The notes under the pieces were generated by a model. It worked only from the letters and a program-made list of their open reading frames with translations. It searched no databases and had not been told where the DNA came from. Positions 6,002 through 6,425 of a DNA stretch of 6,425 bases are shown in pieces; position 1 is the stretch's first letter; each line of letters starts with the position of its first letter. Source of the stretch: Thermoplasmata archaeon (GTDB lineage: Archaea; Thermoplasmatota; Thermoplasmata; Lutacidiplasmatales; UBA184); assembly GCA_030043255.1 (NCBI GenBank), contig JASHYB010000047.1, positions 1 to 6,425 of the forward strand. The letters run 5' to 3'. The translations under genes and the position numbers were made by a program.

Positions 6002-6425
6002 CCGCGGTGTGGCCCCTGCCGGAGGACCCGCTGGTCGGGGAGGTTCGGTCGGCCGCCGCCCGCCTCCGCCTGCCGCAGCGCTACCGCGAGCTGGACCGGT
6101 CCCCCACGTTCCCTCAGGAGGAGTTTCGCGGTCTGGGCGAGGCCCGCCTGCTCGGGCTGACGGTCCGCCCGGAGCTGGGAGGTCGAGGACTGCCCCCTCA
6201 CCGGGCGGCGGTCCTGTTGTTCCACCTCGCCTACCTCGGCGGGACGACGTTCGCCAAGCTCGCCCTGCAACCGGAGTTCTCCACCGTGCTGGGCGAGCAC
6301 GGTTCCGCCGACCTGGTGGACCGTTGGTACCGTCCGCTGGTCCGCGGCGAACGGCTCGTCGGGAACCAGATCACCGAGCCGTCCGCCGGCTCCGACGCGG
6401 CCGCGCTCGCCTTGACCGCGACCCC
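5998..6425 (+). CDS. Acyl-CoA dehydrogenase, N-terminal part, continues beyond right edge
   Basis: FAD-dependent alpha,beta-dehydrogenation of an acyl-CoA thioester. The window holds 142 codons and is cut before the catalytic base and most of the FAD site. Visible family features are FPQEEFRGLGEARLLGLTV (38-56), PELGGRGLP (58-66, the conserved Gly-rich turn after the first helices), and NQITEPSAGSDAAAL (123-137). The last is the conserved acyl-CoA dehydrogenase signature, in which the Thr-Glu-Pro and Gly-Ser-Asp residues help form the substrate/FAD site. The ATG at 5998 overlaps the CoA-transferase TGA as ATGA and no Shine-Dalgarno is seen, so translation probably depends on re-initiation after the upstream gene. 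The pairing recalls CaiB/CaiA of carnitine metabolism and other CoA-dependent acid degradation pairs. The exact substrate is unknown. Confidence 0.92.
   Translation, partial: MTAVWPLPEDPLVGEVRSAAARLRLPQRYRELDRSPTFPQEEFRGLGEARLLGLTVRPELGGRGLPPHRAAVLLFHLAYLGGTTFAKLALQPEFSTVLGEHGSADLVDRWYRPLVRGERLVGNQITEPSAGSDAAALALTAT

Overview
This is a GC-rich window, dense with genes, and most likely from an archaeon. The best evidence is on the minus strand, where four tightly packed genes form the archaeal version of the early aromatic amino acid (shikimate) pathway. The set includes a GHMP-type archaeal shikimate kinase, which is unrelated to bacterial AroK, and the aldolase-type ADH synthase plus type II dehydroquinate synthase pair that replaces DAHP synthase and classical AroB in many archaea. 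The proteins are not strongly acidic, which argues against a haloarchaeon. My inference is a high-GC lineage of Thermoplasmatota type (soil or subsurface groups), but the window cannot prove the taxon.

Layout. Minus strand, in order of transcription (right to left): a PqqC/TenA/CADD-like heme-oxygenase-fold protein (4600-3854); a 198-bp gap holding the likely promoter of the aromatic operon; ADH synthase (3655-2903); type II dehydroquinate synthase (2886-1864); a fused dehydroquinate dehydratase/shikimate dehydrogenase (1867-377); and the 5' part of archaeal shikimate kinase (389 to the left edge). Gene order follows reaction order (steps 1, 2, 3+4, 5). The junctions are a 17-bp gap, an ATGA overlap and a 13-bp overlap, so translation is probably coupled along the transcript. 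Plus strand: a class III (CaiB/BaiF) CoA-transferase (4688-6001), then an acyl-CoA dehydrogenase (5998 to the right edge) joined to it by another ATGA overlap. Together these two would activate an organic acid as its CoA thioester and oxidise it.

Regulation. The 87-bp divergent region 4601-4687 contains a near-perfect 28-bp palindrome (4631-4658) with perfect 11-bp arms. It sits between a TATA-like element facing left and a weaker one facing right. This is the best candidate regulatory site in the window and could control both directions.

Most of the window is recognisable metabolism. The points most worth a second look are the palindrome, the PqqC/CADD-like protein that keeps a plausible diiron ligand set beside an aromatic pathway, and the colinear operon with its internal AroD-AroE fusion. 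I see no mobile element, CRISPR array, RNA gene or defence system. No stretch over 300 bases lacks a gene.
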